A stretch of DNA of 64,000 nt. It comes from Flavobacterium sp. ASW18X. GTDB taxonomy: Bacteria > Bacteroidota > Bacteroidia > Flavobacteriales > Flavobacteriaceae. The notes beneath the pieces are model-generated. The model made no database searches. It had not been told where the DNA came from and saw only the letters and a list, made by a program, of their open reading frames with translations. Positions 16,102-24,330 of the stretch are shown here, piece by piece. The position numbers and the translations under genes were made by a program. Where the stretch lies: NCBI RefSeq assembly GCF_005144745.1, contig NZ_SWKK01000008.1:372001-436000 (forward strand), given 5' to 3'. How positions within the stretch are numbered: the stretch's first letter is position 1; every line of letters starts with the position of its first letter.

Positions 16102-17457
16102 ATGCACCAAAAACTACTTTGTTTAGGTTTTTTAGTGCTGTTTTTTTTAGGATGCGTAGTTGATAAAGACTTTGACGCTCCAGAGCAAAATTGCCTAGCG
16201 CCTTGGAAACCTAACACTACTTATGAGGCAGTAAAAGGTCTTTATAAGGGAGAAACAGTACAAATATTACAAGATTTGGTTATCGAAGGTTACGTAACCT
16301 CTTCTGATCAAGCGGGCAACTTTTTTAGTGTATTGCATTTTCAAGATAAACTAGAAAATCCAACAGACGGTATGCAATTACAATTAGATGTAAGGGCTAC
16401 CCATTTACGGTATCCGCCTGGGAGCAAGATTACCATAAACCTTTATGGTTTATACCTAGGACAAAGTAAAGGTGTTTATACGTTGGGTGGTACTTTTGTT
16501 GCTTTTGGTGCCACAAGTGTAGGGCGTTTACCGGCACTCAAAGTGCCAGAACATTTATTTGTAAGTTGCGAGCAAGGGGCTATAATTCCTAATAAATTAG
16601 GGCTAAAAGATATAGATAGTACCAAAACTAACACCTTAGTTCAATTTGAGAATATGGAGTTTGATGCTACCCTGATAGACAGCACTTACGCTCAACCGCA
16701 AGTTGCTGTGGATAGAATGCTTTTAAATTGCCAAGATGAAACCTTAGTGTTGAAAACAAGTGGCTTTTCAGATTTTTCTTCTGCAATTTTACCAGCTGGT
16801 AGTGGTACTATTACTGGAGTTTTATTAAGGGAACGCAATGATTATTTTCTGGTATTACGAGATACTTTAGATGTGCAGTTTACCCAAGAACGCTGCGCAG
16901 CTGTAATTACTGAATTTACTAGTGATGCTTTATTTTTTACAGAATTGGCAGACCCTAATAACAATGCAGATGCTCGTTTTATAGAATTGTATTATGCTGG
17001 TAATGAAAATTTATCTCTAAATAAGTGGTCTATACAACGTTATACCAATGCAAATACCGAAGTAAGTTCCGTAATAGATTTGTCAGAGATTGTATTAGAG
17101 CCAAATACATTCCTAATAATTGCTAAGAATGCATCAGAATTTGAACGGGTATATGGTTTTAGTCCAGATATGGAGGCCGGGAGTAATAGTCCTGCCGATT
17201 CTAATGGTGATGATAATCTGTTCTTGGTAGACGCATTTGGGACTGTTATAGATGCTTTTGGCATCATAGGTGAAGACGGTACGGGTACCAATCATGAGTT
17301 TGAAGATGGTAAGGCAATCCGCAATAGCAATATTACTAAGGCAAATCCAATCTTCTCTTCAGAAGAATGGCAAGTTTTTAATGATTCTGGTTCTCCAGGC
17401 ACGGTAAATAGCCCTCAAAATGCTCCAGAAGATTTTTCTCCAAGCCAGCGAGATTAA
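16102..17457 (+). CDS. Lipoprotein with DUF5689 and lamin-tail domains
   Basis: The 451-residue product has a lipoprotein signal (lipid cysteine C18 in FFLGC). Residues 35-270 look like the OB-fold-bearing DUF5689 (VIEGYVTSSDQAGNFFSVLHFQD, LRYPPGSKITINLYGLYLG, GTITGVLLRERNDYFLVLRD). Residues 275-430 look like a lamin-tail domain (ITEFTSDALFFTELADPNNN, ARFIELYYAGNENLSLNKW, NTFLIIAKNASEFERVYGF). The pairing is common in flavobacterial surface proteins. In other members it accompanies extracellular nucleases, but no nuclease part is present here. The function is unknown; the protein is likely anchored in the outer membrane, facing out or in. Confidence 0.8.
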   Translation: MHQKLLCLGFLVLFFLGCVVDKDFDAPEQNCLAPWKPNTTYEAVKGLYKGETVQILQDLVIEGYVTSSDQAGNFFSVLHFQDKLENPTDGMQLQLDVRATHLRYPPGSKITINLYGLYLGQSKGVYTLGGTFVAFGATSVGRLPALKVPEHLFVSCEQGAIIPNKLGLKDIDSTKTNTLVQFENMEFDATLIDSTYAQPQVAVDRMLLNCQDETLVLKTSGFSDFSSAILPAGSGTITGVLLRERNDYFLVLRDTLDVQFTQERCAAVITEFTSDALFFTELADPNNNADARFIELYYAGNENLSLNKWSIQRYTNANTEVSSVIDLSEIVLEPNTFLIIAKNASEFERVYGFSPDMEAGSNSPADSNGDDNLFLVDAFGTVIDAFGIIGEDGTGTNHEFEDGKAIRNSNITKANPIFSSEEWQVFNDSGSPGTVNSPQNAPEDFSPSQRD

Positions 17458-17512
17458 CATACCGTAAACACTAAGTTGTCCTTAAAATTGGCTATCTTCA
17501 AATGGTAAAATT

Positions 17513-17983
17513 ATGGAAGAAAAAAATAGCTTTTTTAACGAGGTAAGAAATGGCAACGCTACTGCAGTTGGCCAGATGATAGCAGCGCAACCAGATTTGG
17601 TAAAAGTAATAGATGATAGAGGGTCTACCCCCTTAATACTAGCAGCTTATTACGGACACGAAGCCGTGGTTACAGAACTGCTAAAACACCAAATTTCTAT
17701 TGATGCAAAAGACGGTACTGGGAACACGGCACTTATGGGAGTTTGTTTTAAAGGCTATACTGCTATAGCAAAAATACTCATAGAAAGCGGTGCAGATGTT
17801 AACATAACCAATGCTATGGGTGGAACGTGTTTAATTTATGCGGCAACATTTGGCCATAAAGATATTGTGGCATTATTGTTAGAAAATGGTGCAGATAAGG
17901 GAGCTAAAGATGCTCGCGGAAATACGGCTTTAGACCATGCAAAAATGCAAGACAAAAAAGAATTGATGAGTTTGTTAGAATAA
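17513..17983 (+). CDS. Ankyrin-repeat protein
   Basis: The 156-residue protein consists of about four ankyrin repeats with the usual loops and helices (GSTPLILAAYYGHEAVVTEL, GNTALMGVCFKGYTAIAKIL, GGTCLIYAATFGHKDIVALL, GNTALDHAKMQDKKELMSLL). It has no signal peptide, so it is expected in the cytoplasm. Ankyrin proteins of this size often sit next to catalase genes; here it instead heads an operon with a Nudix hydrolase (6 bases later) and an omega-amidase. A role as a binding or stabilising partner is inference. Confidence 0.85.
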   Translation: MEEKNSFFNEVRNGNATAVGQMIAAQPDLVKVIDDRGSTPLILAAYYGHEAVVTELLKHQISIDAKDGTGNTALMGVCFKGYTAIAKILIESGADVNITNAMGGTCLIYAATFGHKDIVALLLENGADKGAKDARGNTALDHAKMQDKKELMSLLE

Positions 17984-17989
17984 GAAGTT

Positions 17990-18613
17990 TTGGCAAAACA
18001 AGAACAACTCAATTTAATAAAACGGCTTATTTCTTTATCAGACTTGGGCCTACTTTATGCCCAAGACCCTTATGACCAAGAGCGCTACACAGAGCTTAAA
18101 CAAATAGGACTGGAATTGTTAAGAAGTGTTACTGATGTTCCACTTAAACAATTAAAGCATTTTTTTATGCCACCAGAAGATTATCCTACAGCTAAAGTAG
18201 ATATACGTGCTTTTGTGTTGAATGATGCTGGTCATATTCTTTTAGCCCAAGAAGGTTCTGATGGTAAATGGACTATTCCAGGTGGTTGGGCAGATATTGG
18301 CAATACACCAAAAGAGGTGGCAGAAAAAGAAGTTTGGGAAGAAACAGGTATTGCGGTCAAGGTAAACCGCTTGTTAGCTGTTTATGATAAGCAACGGCAT
18401 CCACACCCAGAAGAGCCTTTCTACATTTATAAATTAGTATATGCTTGTACGGTGGTTGGGGGCCAATTAAATCATGGATTTGATATGCTAGATGCAGCAT
18501 GGTTTGCCCTAGAAGACCTGCCAGAGCTTTCTACACCAAGAATTTTAAAATCGCAACTAATACAGCTGCATGCTATGGTATTAGAGAATAAGTTAGAGGT
18601 ATATTCAGATTAG
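17990..18613 (+). CDS. Nudix hydrolase (ADP-ribose-pyrophosphatase-like, COG1051)
   Basis: The 207-residue protein has an N-terminal helical cap (residues 5-60) and a Nudix fold. The Nudix box runs from GGW (98-100) to EETG (117-120) and keeps the metal-binding EVWEE glutamates. It differs from the classical box by Asn105 where Glu is usual and Lys113 where Arg is usual. The family hydrolyses nucleoside diphosphates linked to another group, with ADP-ribose or similar compounds likely. The start is TTG at 17990, six bases after the ankyrin stop and preceded by AAGAAG. No ATG gives a complete cap domain. Confidence 0.82.
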   Translation: MAKQEQLNLIKRLISLSDLGLLYAQDPYDQERYTELKQIGLELLRSVTDVPLKQLKHFFMPPEDYPTAKVDIRAFVLNDAGHILLAQEGSDGKWTIPGGWADIGNTPKEVAEKEVWEETGIAVKVNRLLAVYDKQRHPHPEEPFYIYKLVYACTVVGGQLNHGFDMLDAAWFALEDLPELSTPRILKSQLIQLHAMVLENKLEVYSD

Positions 18614-18614
18614 G

Positions 18615-19391
18615 ATGAAGAATGATTTAAACGTAGCATTGGTGCAAACACATCTATTATGGGAAAACCCTGTAGCCAATAGAAAACAATTGGAAACTAA
18701 GATTAAGGCTATAGATGCGGATACAGATGTAATAGTATTACCAGAAATGTTTACCACAGGGTTTACAATGCAACCGCAAATTATCTCTGAACAGGAAACA
18801 GAAAAGGCCGTTGCGTGGATGCAAACCTTGGCTAAGGAAAAGGATGCTGCTATTGTTGGGAGCTTGGCTTTTAAAGAAAAAGAAGATTATTACAATCGGT
18901 TATTGTTTGTAGCGCCTAGTGGCGATTTACATGCCTATGACAAAAAACATACCTTTACTTTGGCGGGAGAGAACAAGGTCTATAAGTCTGGAATAAAGAA
19001 AATCACTATACCGTTTAGGGGATTCAGCATCTGCCCGTTAATCTGTTATGATTTACGTTTTCCGGTTTGGGCTCGGAATACAACGGACTATGATGTGTTG
19101 CTCTACGTCGCTAATTGGCCAAAGCCTAGAATTACTGCCTGGGATACTTTGCTAAAAGCCAGAGCGATAGAAAATATGGCATATTGTATTGGGGTGAATA
19201 GAATAGGCATAGATGGGTATGGGTATGAATATCCAGGACATTCTGCCGTATATGATGTTTTGGGTAATCCTTTAGCTTTTTCAGAAAAGGACGAGGTGCT
19301 ACACGTACAACTGTCAAAAAATCATATTACTCAAAACCGAGAAAAGCTTCGGTTTTTAGATGATAAAGATGCTTTTACTCTGTTATCGTAA
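18615..19391 (+). CDS. Omega-amidase / carbon-nitrogen hydrolase (YafV/Nit2-like)
   Basis: The 258-residue protein carries the nitrilase-superfamily triad Glu44 (LPEMFTTGF), Lys110 (YDKKHTF) and Cys144 (LICYDLRFP). The wording matches YafV/Nit2 omega-amidases, which hydrolyse 2-oxoglutaramate and 2-oxosuccinamate (and the methylthio analogue) to the oxo acids after glutamine transamination. It begins one base after the Nudix stop, so the ankyrin, Nudix and amidase genes form an operon. Its 3' end overlaps the convergent Ig-like lipoprotein gene by 17 bases. Confidence 0.88.
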   Translation: MKNDLNVALVQTHLLWENPVANRKQLETKIKAIDADTDVIVLPEMFTTGFTMQPQIISEQETEKAVAWMQTLAKEKDAAIVGSLAFKEKEDYYNRLLFVAPSGDLHAYDKKHTFTLAGENKVYKSGIKKITIPFRGFSICPLICYDLRFPVWARNTTDYDVLLYVANWPKPRITAWDTLLKARAIENMAYCIGVNRIGIDGYGYEYPGHSAVYDVLGNPLAFSEKDEVLHVQLSKNHITQNREKLRFLDDKDAFTLLS

Positions 19392-20994
19392 AGGTATTTT
19401 CATATTCAGAAAAAGCTCTGATATCCATCACATCAGGATAGTATATTATTTTCTCTGGTTGTTTTCCTTTTAAAAAATTACCCGTATCCCATTTGCCATT
19501 TTCATTCGCATCAAAAATAACACGAACCCTATATTCTCCGGGGAGTAGTTGACCGAAATCTATAGGTGTAAATTCGGTTAATGTAACCTCCCTTACCAGT
19601 TCGTCTTCTGTATCTGTAAGTTGTACAATTACGGGGAAGGTTACATTGCCTGCTAGATTAAATGTTAAATCACCATAATCTGCTAAACTACCTGTGGTTA
19701 AGGTTGTTTTTATGGTATCGTTAGCCTGGCCAAAAAAATCAGTCATAGCACCAGGTAGCGCTGTAATATAATACTTTTGATTGTCTAGTAATTCAAAATT
19801 AAGGGCAACCTCATTGTTTATCGTATCTAGAATAGGAGAAATACTTACTTGAGTAGAATCTATATTCAATACCTGGAAATAGGATGAATCTATGTTTGTT
19901 AACGGTGTAGTGGCAGTGTATTTAAATTGCTCCCTAAAATTAATTCTACTGCTATGGCTTGGGCTTATTTTTAAACTATCTAAAGCCAACTTTCTTGTTT
20001 TTACCGTAAAAGTATCTTTAGTTTTCCATTGGTTATTGGTAACACTAAAAACAATAGAGTCTAAATCTGTTGGGGTAATCCAATAGTTTAGTGTGTCTTT
20101 GTCTTTTTCTTTTTTCACTATTGTTTTAACACTGTCTGGTAAAATAGTGAGTGGAGTTATTTGCGTGCTATCTCCAGCACCAGAATATCCAAAAATAATC
20201 TTGTTCTTTGCCACATAAGAAGGTACTGCTGCGGTAAAATCGGGAACTTCTTTAAACAAACTCAGTAAATAAATAGAGTCAGTGGGCAGGGTAATGGTAT
20301 CTTCTAAAAACGCTATTTTATCTGCGCGTTGGTCAAAAACATTGTTTTTGCCTGCATCTTTTAATCCAAATAGTTTGTATTGACCAGCTTTTAAATAGCT
20401 AAGCTTAAATATGGGTAAACTATCTAAAGTGTTGGTCATATAATTTGGTGGGTATTTGTAGATGGTAGAGTCGTTGTAAGCAGTATCAATTTCATAAAGC
20501 ATCACACTAATAAATTCGTCTGCTTTTCTCTTAAAAGCATCTTTAACCGCGCCGCTGAGCGTCAAAGAATCAATTACATCTCCAGTAGAAAATACATAAG
20601 TAAATAGATTGTACGGATTACCTTCGTTATGATCTACAATACTTTGTCCAAAATTGATGGTGTATGTAGTATTTTCTCTTAAAGTGTCTTTAAAAACAAT
20701 TTCAATGCTTTTACTTGCCGAACCTTGTGGTGTAATTTCTGGCTGGTATTTAAGTGGTGGAGAAATTATCAATTGGTCTTGTAAATCCTTTAGCTTAATA
20801 TACTCATCAAACTCTAGCTTTATTTTTTTACCCTTAAAATTTTTAGTGAGGTTGGGGGGCGTAGCCTTTTCTAAAACAGGAGCACTAATATCTTTTGGAC
20901 CACCAGAGGGGCTGCCCCGTCTTGCACATTGCCAAAGGGTGATTATAGATAACAATAAAAAGGTAAGACTTAATAACTTTTTGAGCAATTTCAT
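19375..20994 (-). CDS. Lipoprotein with N-terminal bacterial Ig-like (SbsA-type) domain
   Basis: The 539-residue product has a lipoprotein signal ending LWQC (C23), then the segment ARRGSPSGGPKD and an Ig-like domain (residues 35-135: APVLEKATPPNLTKNF, IKLEFDEYIKLKD, YTINFGQSIVDHNEGNPYN). Further beta-rich domains follow, including LSGAVKDAF, LKAGQYKLFGLKDAGKNN, and a final LLPGEYRVRVIFDANENGKW that reads like a Ca-binding-type loop. This architecture is almost universal in Flavobacteriaceae, but its role is not known. It is likely an outer-membrane or periplasmic protein. Confidence 0.8.
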   Translation of the reverse strand: MKLLKKLLSLTFLLLSIITLWQCARRGSPSGGPKDISAPVLEKATPPNLTKNFKGKKIKLEFDEYIKLKDLQDQLIISPPLKYQPEITPQGSASKSIEIVFKDTLRENTTYTINFGQSIVDHNEGNPYNLFTYVFSTGDVIDSLTLSGAVKDAFKRKADEFISVMLYEIDTAYNDSTIYKYPPNYMTNTLDSLPIFKLSYLKAGQYKLFGLKDAGKNNVFDQRADKIAFLEDTITLPTDSIYLLSLFKEVPDFTAAVPSYVAKNKIIFGYSGAGDSTQITPLTILPDSVKTIVKKEKDKDTLNYWITPTDLDSIVFSVTNNQWKTKDTFTVKTRKLALDSLKISPSHSSRINFREQFKYTATTPLTNIDSSYFQVLNIDSTQVSISPILDTINNEVALNFELLDNQKYYITALPGAMTDFFGQANDTIKTTLTTGSLADYGDLTFNLAGNVTFPVIVQLTDTEDELVREVTLTEFTPIDFGQLLPGEYRVRVIFDANENGKWDTGNFLKGKQPEKIIYYPDVMDIRAFSEYENTFTITE

Positions 20995-21054
20995 TAGCGA
21001 TACTTAGCTAGAACAAAGAAACAACATATTCCGTAATGCCAAAGTTAACTTCTG

Positions 21055-21759
21055 TTAAGGAACTACGGCTAATGTGGCTACGTATATATTTACATTTGGT
21101 ATGGTGTGTAAAGCATTAATGCAGGCCTCTAAGGTTGCTCCAGTAGTAATTACATCATCTATAAGTAAGATAGACTTGCCATTCAGTTGCGCTGCATCTT
21201 TAACTTTGTATAGCTCTTGCACGTTTTTCCAACGGTTTAACCTAGTTTTCTTGGTTTGCGTACGCGTATTTGCGGTTTTATACAAAATCTGAGGCAAATA
21301 TGAAGTGTTCAATTCATGGGCTAAAGCTTTACCAAAACCATCTAACTGGTTGTAGCCGCGTTGTTTTAATTTTTTAGGATGAAGCGGTACTGGGACAATT
21401 CCCGCTAAAGAAATGTTAGCAAAATCGTTTGCAATTTTCTGTCCAAACCAAGCGCCAAAATAGCTACCTATTTGCTCCTGATTTTGATATTTTAAGGCGT
21501 GTAAAAGCTGTTTTGCTTTGCCATTTTTATGAAAATACAAGAACGATGCCGCCTTACTTATGTGTGCTCTGCCATAAAAAATACGGTCTACGGCATTTTC
21601 TTCAGAAAAATTTTGATCGGTGAACGGCAAATCGTGCCGACAAAACGTACATAAAATATGTTCTCCCCTAAATAATTGTTCATTACATCCAAAACATAGT
21701 TTGGGCAATAGTATAGAGTTAATATCGTTTATTATATTTGACGACCAATTCAAAATCAT
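21055..21759 (-). CDS. comF: ComF-family phosphoribosyltransferase-like protein
   Basis: The 234-residue protein has the ComF layout: an N-terminal zinc-binding module (C22, C25, C37, C40 in CFGC and CTFC) and a type I phosphoribosyltransferase domain with the PRPP loop LIDDVITTGATL (199-210) and the family segment VPVPLHPKKLKQRGYNQ. In naturally competent bacteria ComF helps uptake of transforming DNA. In Bacteroidota it is present in most genomes and its substrate is unknown. The gene is monocistronic and divergent from the coiled-coil gene at 21793. Confidence 0.88.
   Translation of the reverse strand: MILNWSSNIINDINSILLPKLCFGCNEQLFRGEHILCTFCRHDLPFTDQNFSEENAVDRIFYGRAHISKAASFLYFHKNGKAKQLLHALKYQNQEQIGSYFGAWFGQKIANDFANISLAGIVPVPLHPKKLKQRGYNQLDGFGKALAHELNTSYLPQILYKTANTRTQTKKTRLNRWKNVQELYKVKDAAQLNGKSILLIDDVITTGATLEACINALHTIPNVNIYVATLAVVP
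21733..21740 (+). promoter_or_regulatory. Promoter -7 box (TATATTTG) before the coiled-coil protein
   Basis: TATATTTG matches TAnnTTTG, 52 bases upstream of the ATG at 21793, and lies inside the first codons of the divergent comF. Confidence 0.4.
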
Positions 21760-21792
21760 ATCTTTTACCTACATATCAGCTACCTAAAAAAA

Positions 21793-22689
21793 ATGGAATC
21801 TCAAGATACCAATTTCAATTATAAAATAATACTTGCCGCTTTGGTAGCTGTCATCATTGCTATACTCATAGCTTTTTACTACAGCTATGCACAGAGTCAA
21901 AACCAATTAGTGTATCTAGAAGACGAGAAAAAATTATTGGTAAAAGACCTGGCTTTGATGAAGGCAGAGGTAGACCGTTTAGCGGGTTTAAATGAGGTGA
22001 ATGATATTGAATTACAGTCTTCTAAGTTTCGCATAGACGAATTGATGGATTCTGTAGGCCGCTTAAACTTTAATATTTTAAAATTAAAAGAAGACCGCAA
22101 ATTACTTCGTAAACTAGAAGCGCGCTTTGATAGTTTAAAAATCAAAAACAATTTCTTACGCTACAACAATCAATTGCTGACAGAAAAATATTCCAAAACC
22201 GTTAGGCAGATGGAAGATTTAAAAGGAAAGACAAGTACGTTGGCAGAAGCAGAGGCGGTAGCAAGGCGTAAGAACCTAGAGTTAACTAAGGAACTTAAAG
22301 TAAAGAGCTACTTAAAAATGCAGCAAGCAGAAGGAGCGGGCTTTAGGTTGCGAGCTGGTAGACCATTAAAAACGAACAAAGCAGACGTCATAGAAAAACT
22401 ACGTGGTTGTGTTACTATCTTAGGTAATCCTAACGAACGTGGTGAAGTTAAGGTAATTTACTTTCAATTTTTAGATCCAGACATGGCCGTTATAGAGGAT
22501 AATGCAAGCCTAATAAATGTGGCCGGCAATACCTATAGCAAACGTGTAGAAATTGTGTACATGGGTAAAGAACTAGATGTATGCGATGCTATTACAATTC
22601 CAGAAGGATCTATAAAACCTGGAATCTACACCTTAAATGTATTTGAGGGCGAAAGACTGCTTACCTCTTCAGAATTTCAGTTAAAATAA
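21793..22689 (+). CDS. Membrane-anchored coiled-coil protein of unknown function
   Basis: The 298-residue protein has one transmembrane helix (IILAALVAVIIAILIAFYYS, residues 12-31), then a long coiled coil (35-175) rich in Leu, Glu, Lys and Arg, and a compact C-terminal domain (about 180-298). The C-terminal part includes LRGCVTILGNPNERGEVKVI and ends in a beta-rich IKPGIYTLNVFEGERLLTSS. The topology suggests an inner-membrane anchor with the coil and head in the periplasm. I recognise it as a common flavobacterial protein but cannot assign a role. It lies just before glyS on the same strand. Confidence 0.7.
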   Translation: MESQDTNFNYKIILAALVAVIIAILIAFYYSYAQSQNQLVYLEDEKKLLVKDLALMKAEVDRLAGLNEVNDIELQSSKFRIDELMDSVGRLNFNILKLKEDRKLLRKLEARFDSLKIKNNFLRYNNQLLTEKYSKTVRQMEDLKGKTSTLAEAEAVARRKNLELTKELKVKSYLKMQQAEGAGFRLRAGRPLKTNKADVIEKLRGCVTILGNPNERGEVKVIYFQFLDPDMAVIEDNASLINVAGNTYSKRVEIVYMGKELDVCDAITIPEGSIKPGIYTLNVFEGERLLTSSEFQLK

Positions 22690-22714
22690 GGTTTACTCTT
22701 TTGCACCATTGTTT

Positions 22715-22722
22715 TACATTTG
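22715..22722 (+). promoter_or_regulatory. Promoter-like -7 box (TACATTTG) immediately before glyS
   Basis: TACATTTG matches TAnnTTTG, and only four bases separate it from the glyS ATG at 22727. If used, transcription would begin at or next to the start codon and make a leaderless mRNA. No clear -33 box is visible. Confidence 0.35.
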
Positions 22723-22726
22723 CCAA

Positions 22727-24268
22727 ATGGCAAATCAAGAAGACGTTTTTAAGAAGGTAATATCACATGCCAAGGAATATGGTTATGTGTTTCAGTCTAG
22801 TGAAATTTATGATGGTTTAAGCGCTGTTTATGACTATGCCCAAAACGGAGTAGAGCTCAAAAAGAATATCCGTGAATACTGGTGGCAAGCTATGGTGCAA
22901 TTGCATGATAATATTGTGGGTATAGATGCTGCAATCTTTATGCACCCGACCACATGGAAAGCCTCTGGCCACGTAGATGCCTTTAATGATCCCTTAATTG
23001 ATAATAAGGATTCTAAAAAAAGATACCGTGCAGATGTTTTGGTAGAAGATTATGTAGCCAAAATTGAAGCTAAAATAGACAAAGAAGTTGCTAAGGCTGC
23101 CAAACGATTTGGAGCTACTTTTGACAAAGAACAATTTTTAGCTACCAATGGTAGAGTAAAGGATTATCAAGAGAAAGCAGATACTATTCTAAAAAGGCTA
23201 GGACAATCGTTAGAAAAAGAAGATTTAGCAGATGTAAAAGCCTTGATAGAAGAGTTAGAAATTGCCTGTCCTTTATCGGGCTCTAAAAACTGGACAGACG
23301 TTAAGCAGTTCAACTTAATGTTTGGCACCAAACTAGGAGCTACTGCAGAAAGTGCAATGGATTTATACCTTAGACCAGAAACGGCACAAGGCATATTCGT
23401 TAACTTTTTAAATGTACAGAAAACAGGAAGGATGAAAATTCCTTTTGGAATTGCCCAAACAGGTAAAGCATTTAGGAACGAGATTGTAGCTAGGCAGTTC
23501 ATCTTCCGGATGCGTGAGTTTGAGCAGATGGAAATGCAATATTTTATAAAGCCAGGTACTCAGAAAGAGTGGTACGATGCTTGGAAAGAAAAACGCCTAA
23601 ATTGGCATTTGTCGCTAGGAATGGGAGCAGATAATTATCGTTTTCATGACCACGAAAAACTAGCGCACTATGCAGATGCCGCGTGTGATATTGAGTTTAA
23701 ATTTCCATTTGGATTTAAAGAGTTAGAAGGTATCCATTCTCGTACGGATTTTGATTTAGGCAGCCATGAAAAATATTCAGGTAAAAAACTACAGTATTTT
23801 GACCCAGAAGAAAATAAAAGTTATGTGCCATATGTACTAGAAACTTCTATAGGTTTAGATAGGATGTTCTTAGCAGTTTTTGCCAATAGTTTGGTAGAAG
23901 AAGAACTAGAAAATGGAAGCACACGTACGGTATTAAAGTTACCCGCTGTATTAGCGCCAAATAAAGTAGCTATTTTACCATTGCTTAAAAGAGATGGTTT
24001 GCCAGAAGTAGCCCAAAAATTAGTAGATGAATTAAAGTGGGACTTTAACGTTACTTATGATGAAAAGGATGCTGTAGGCCGCAGGTATAGAAGGCAAGAT
24101 GCCAACGGAACACCATTTTGTGTAACTATAGACCATCAAACTTTAGAAGATAATACGGTTACTATTCGCCATAGAGATTCTATGGAGCAAGAAAGAATAC
24201 CAATAGACCAAGTAAAAGAGATTGTATCTAAAGCGGTAGACATTCGCTACTGGTTGCAAAAAATTTAA
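22727..24268 (+). CDS. glyS: Glycine--tRNA ligase
   Basis: From the ATG at 22727 the protein has 513 residues and opens MANQEDVFKKVISHAKEYGY, the standard start of the homodimeric (alpha2) glycyl-tRNA synthetase. Class II motifs are present: the motif 2 region TGKAFRNEIVARQFIFRMRE and a motif 3 region ETSIGLDRMFLAV. The C-terminal anticodon-binding domain begins near LPAVLAPNKVAILPL. It charges tRNA-Gly in the cytoplasm. An in-frame ATG at 22709 would add six residues before the promoter-like box and is less likely. The symbol glyS is used by convention for the bacterial single-chain enzyme (also glyQS). Confidence 0.95.
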   Translation: MANQEDVFKKVISHAKEYGYVFQSSEIYDGLSAVYDYAQNGVELKKNIREYWWQAMVQLHDNIVGIDAAIFMHPTTWKASGHVDAFNDPLIDNKDSKKRYRADVLVEDYVAKIEAKIDKEVAKAAKRFGATFDKEQFLATNGRVKDYQEKADTILKRLGQSLEKEDLADVKALIEELEIACPLSGSKNWTDVKQFNLMFGTKLGATAESAMDLYLRPETAQGIFVNFLNVQKTGRMKIPFGIAQTGKAFRNEIVARQFIFRMREFEQMEMQYFIKPGTQKEWYDAWKEKRLNWHLSLGMGADNYRFHDHEKLAHYADAACDIEFKFPFGFKELEGIHSRTDFDLGSHEKYSGKKLQYFDPEENKSYVPYVLETSIGLDRMFLAVFANSLVEEELENGSTRTVLKLPAVLAPNKVAILPLLKRDGLPEVAQKLVDELKWDFNVTYDEKDAVGRRYRRQDANGTPFCVTIDHQTLEDNTVTIRHRDSMEQERIPIDQVKEIVSKAVDIRYWLQKI

Positions 24269-24285
24269 GTTTTATTTAAAGATAT

Positions 24286-24317
24286 AAAAAGGGAGGTTAC
24301 TAGTAACATCCCTTTTT
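24286..24317. terminator. Bidirectional terminator between glyS and the agarase gene
   Basis: Outer arms AAAAAGGGA (24286-24294) and TCCCTTTTT (24309-24317) enclose an inner stem GTTAC/GTAAC with a TA turn and one G-A mismatch. It lies 17 bases after the glyS stop and 13 bases after the agarase stop on the other strand, so it can serve both. Confidence 0.8.
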
Positions 24318-24330
24318 TATGGAACCGAAC

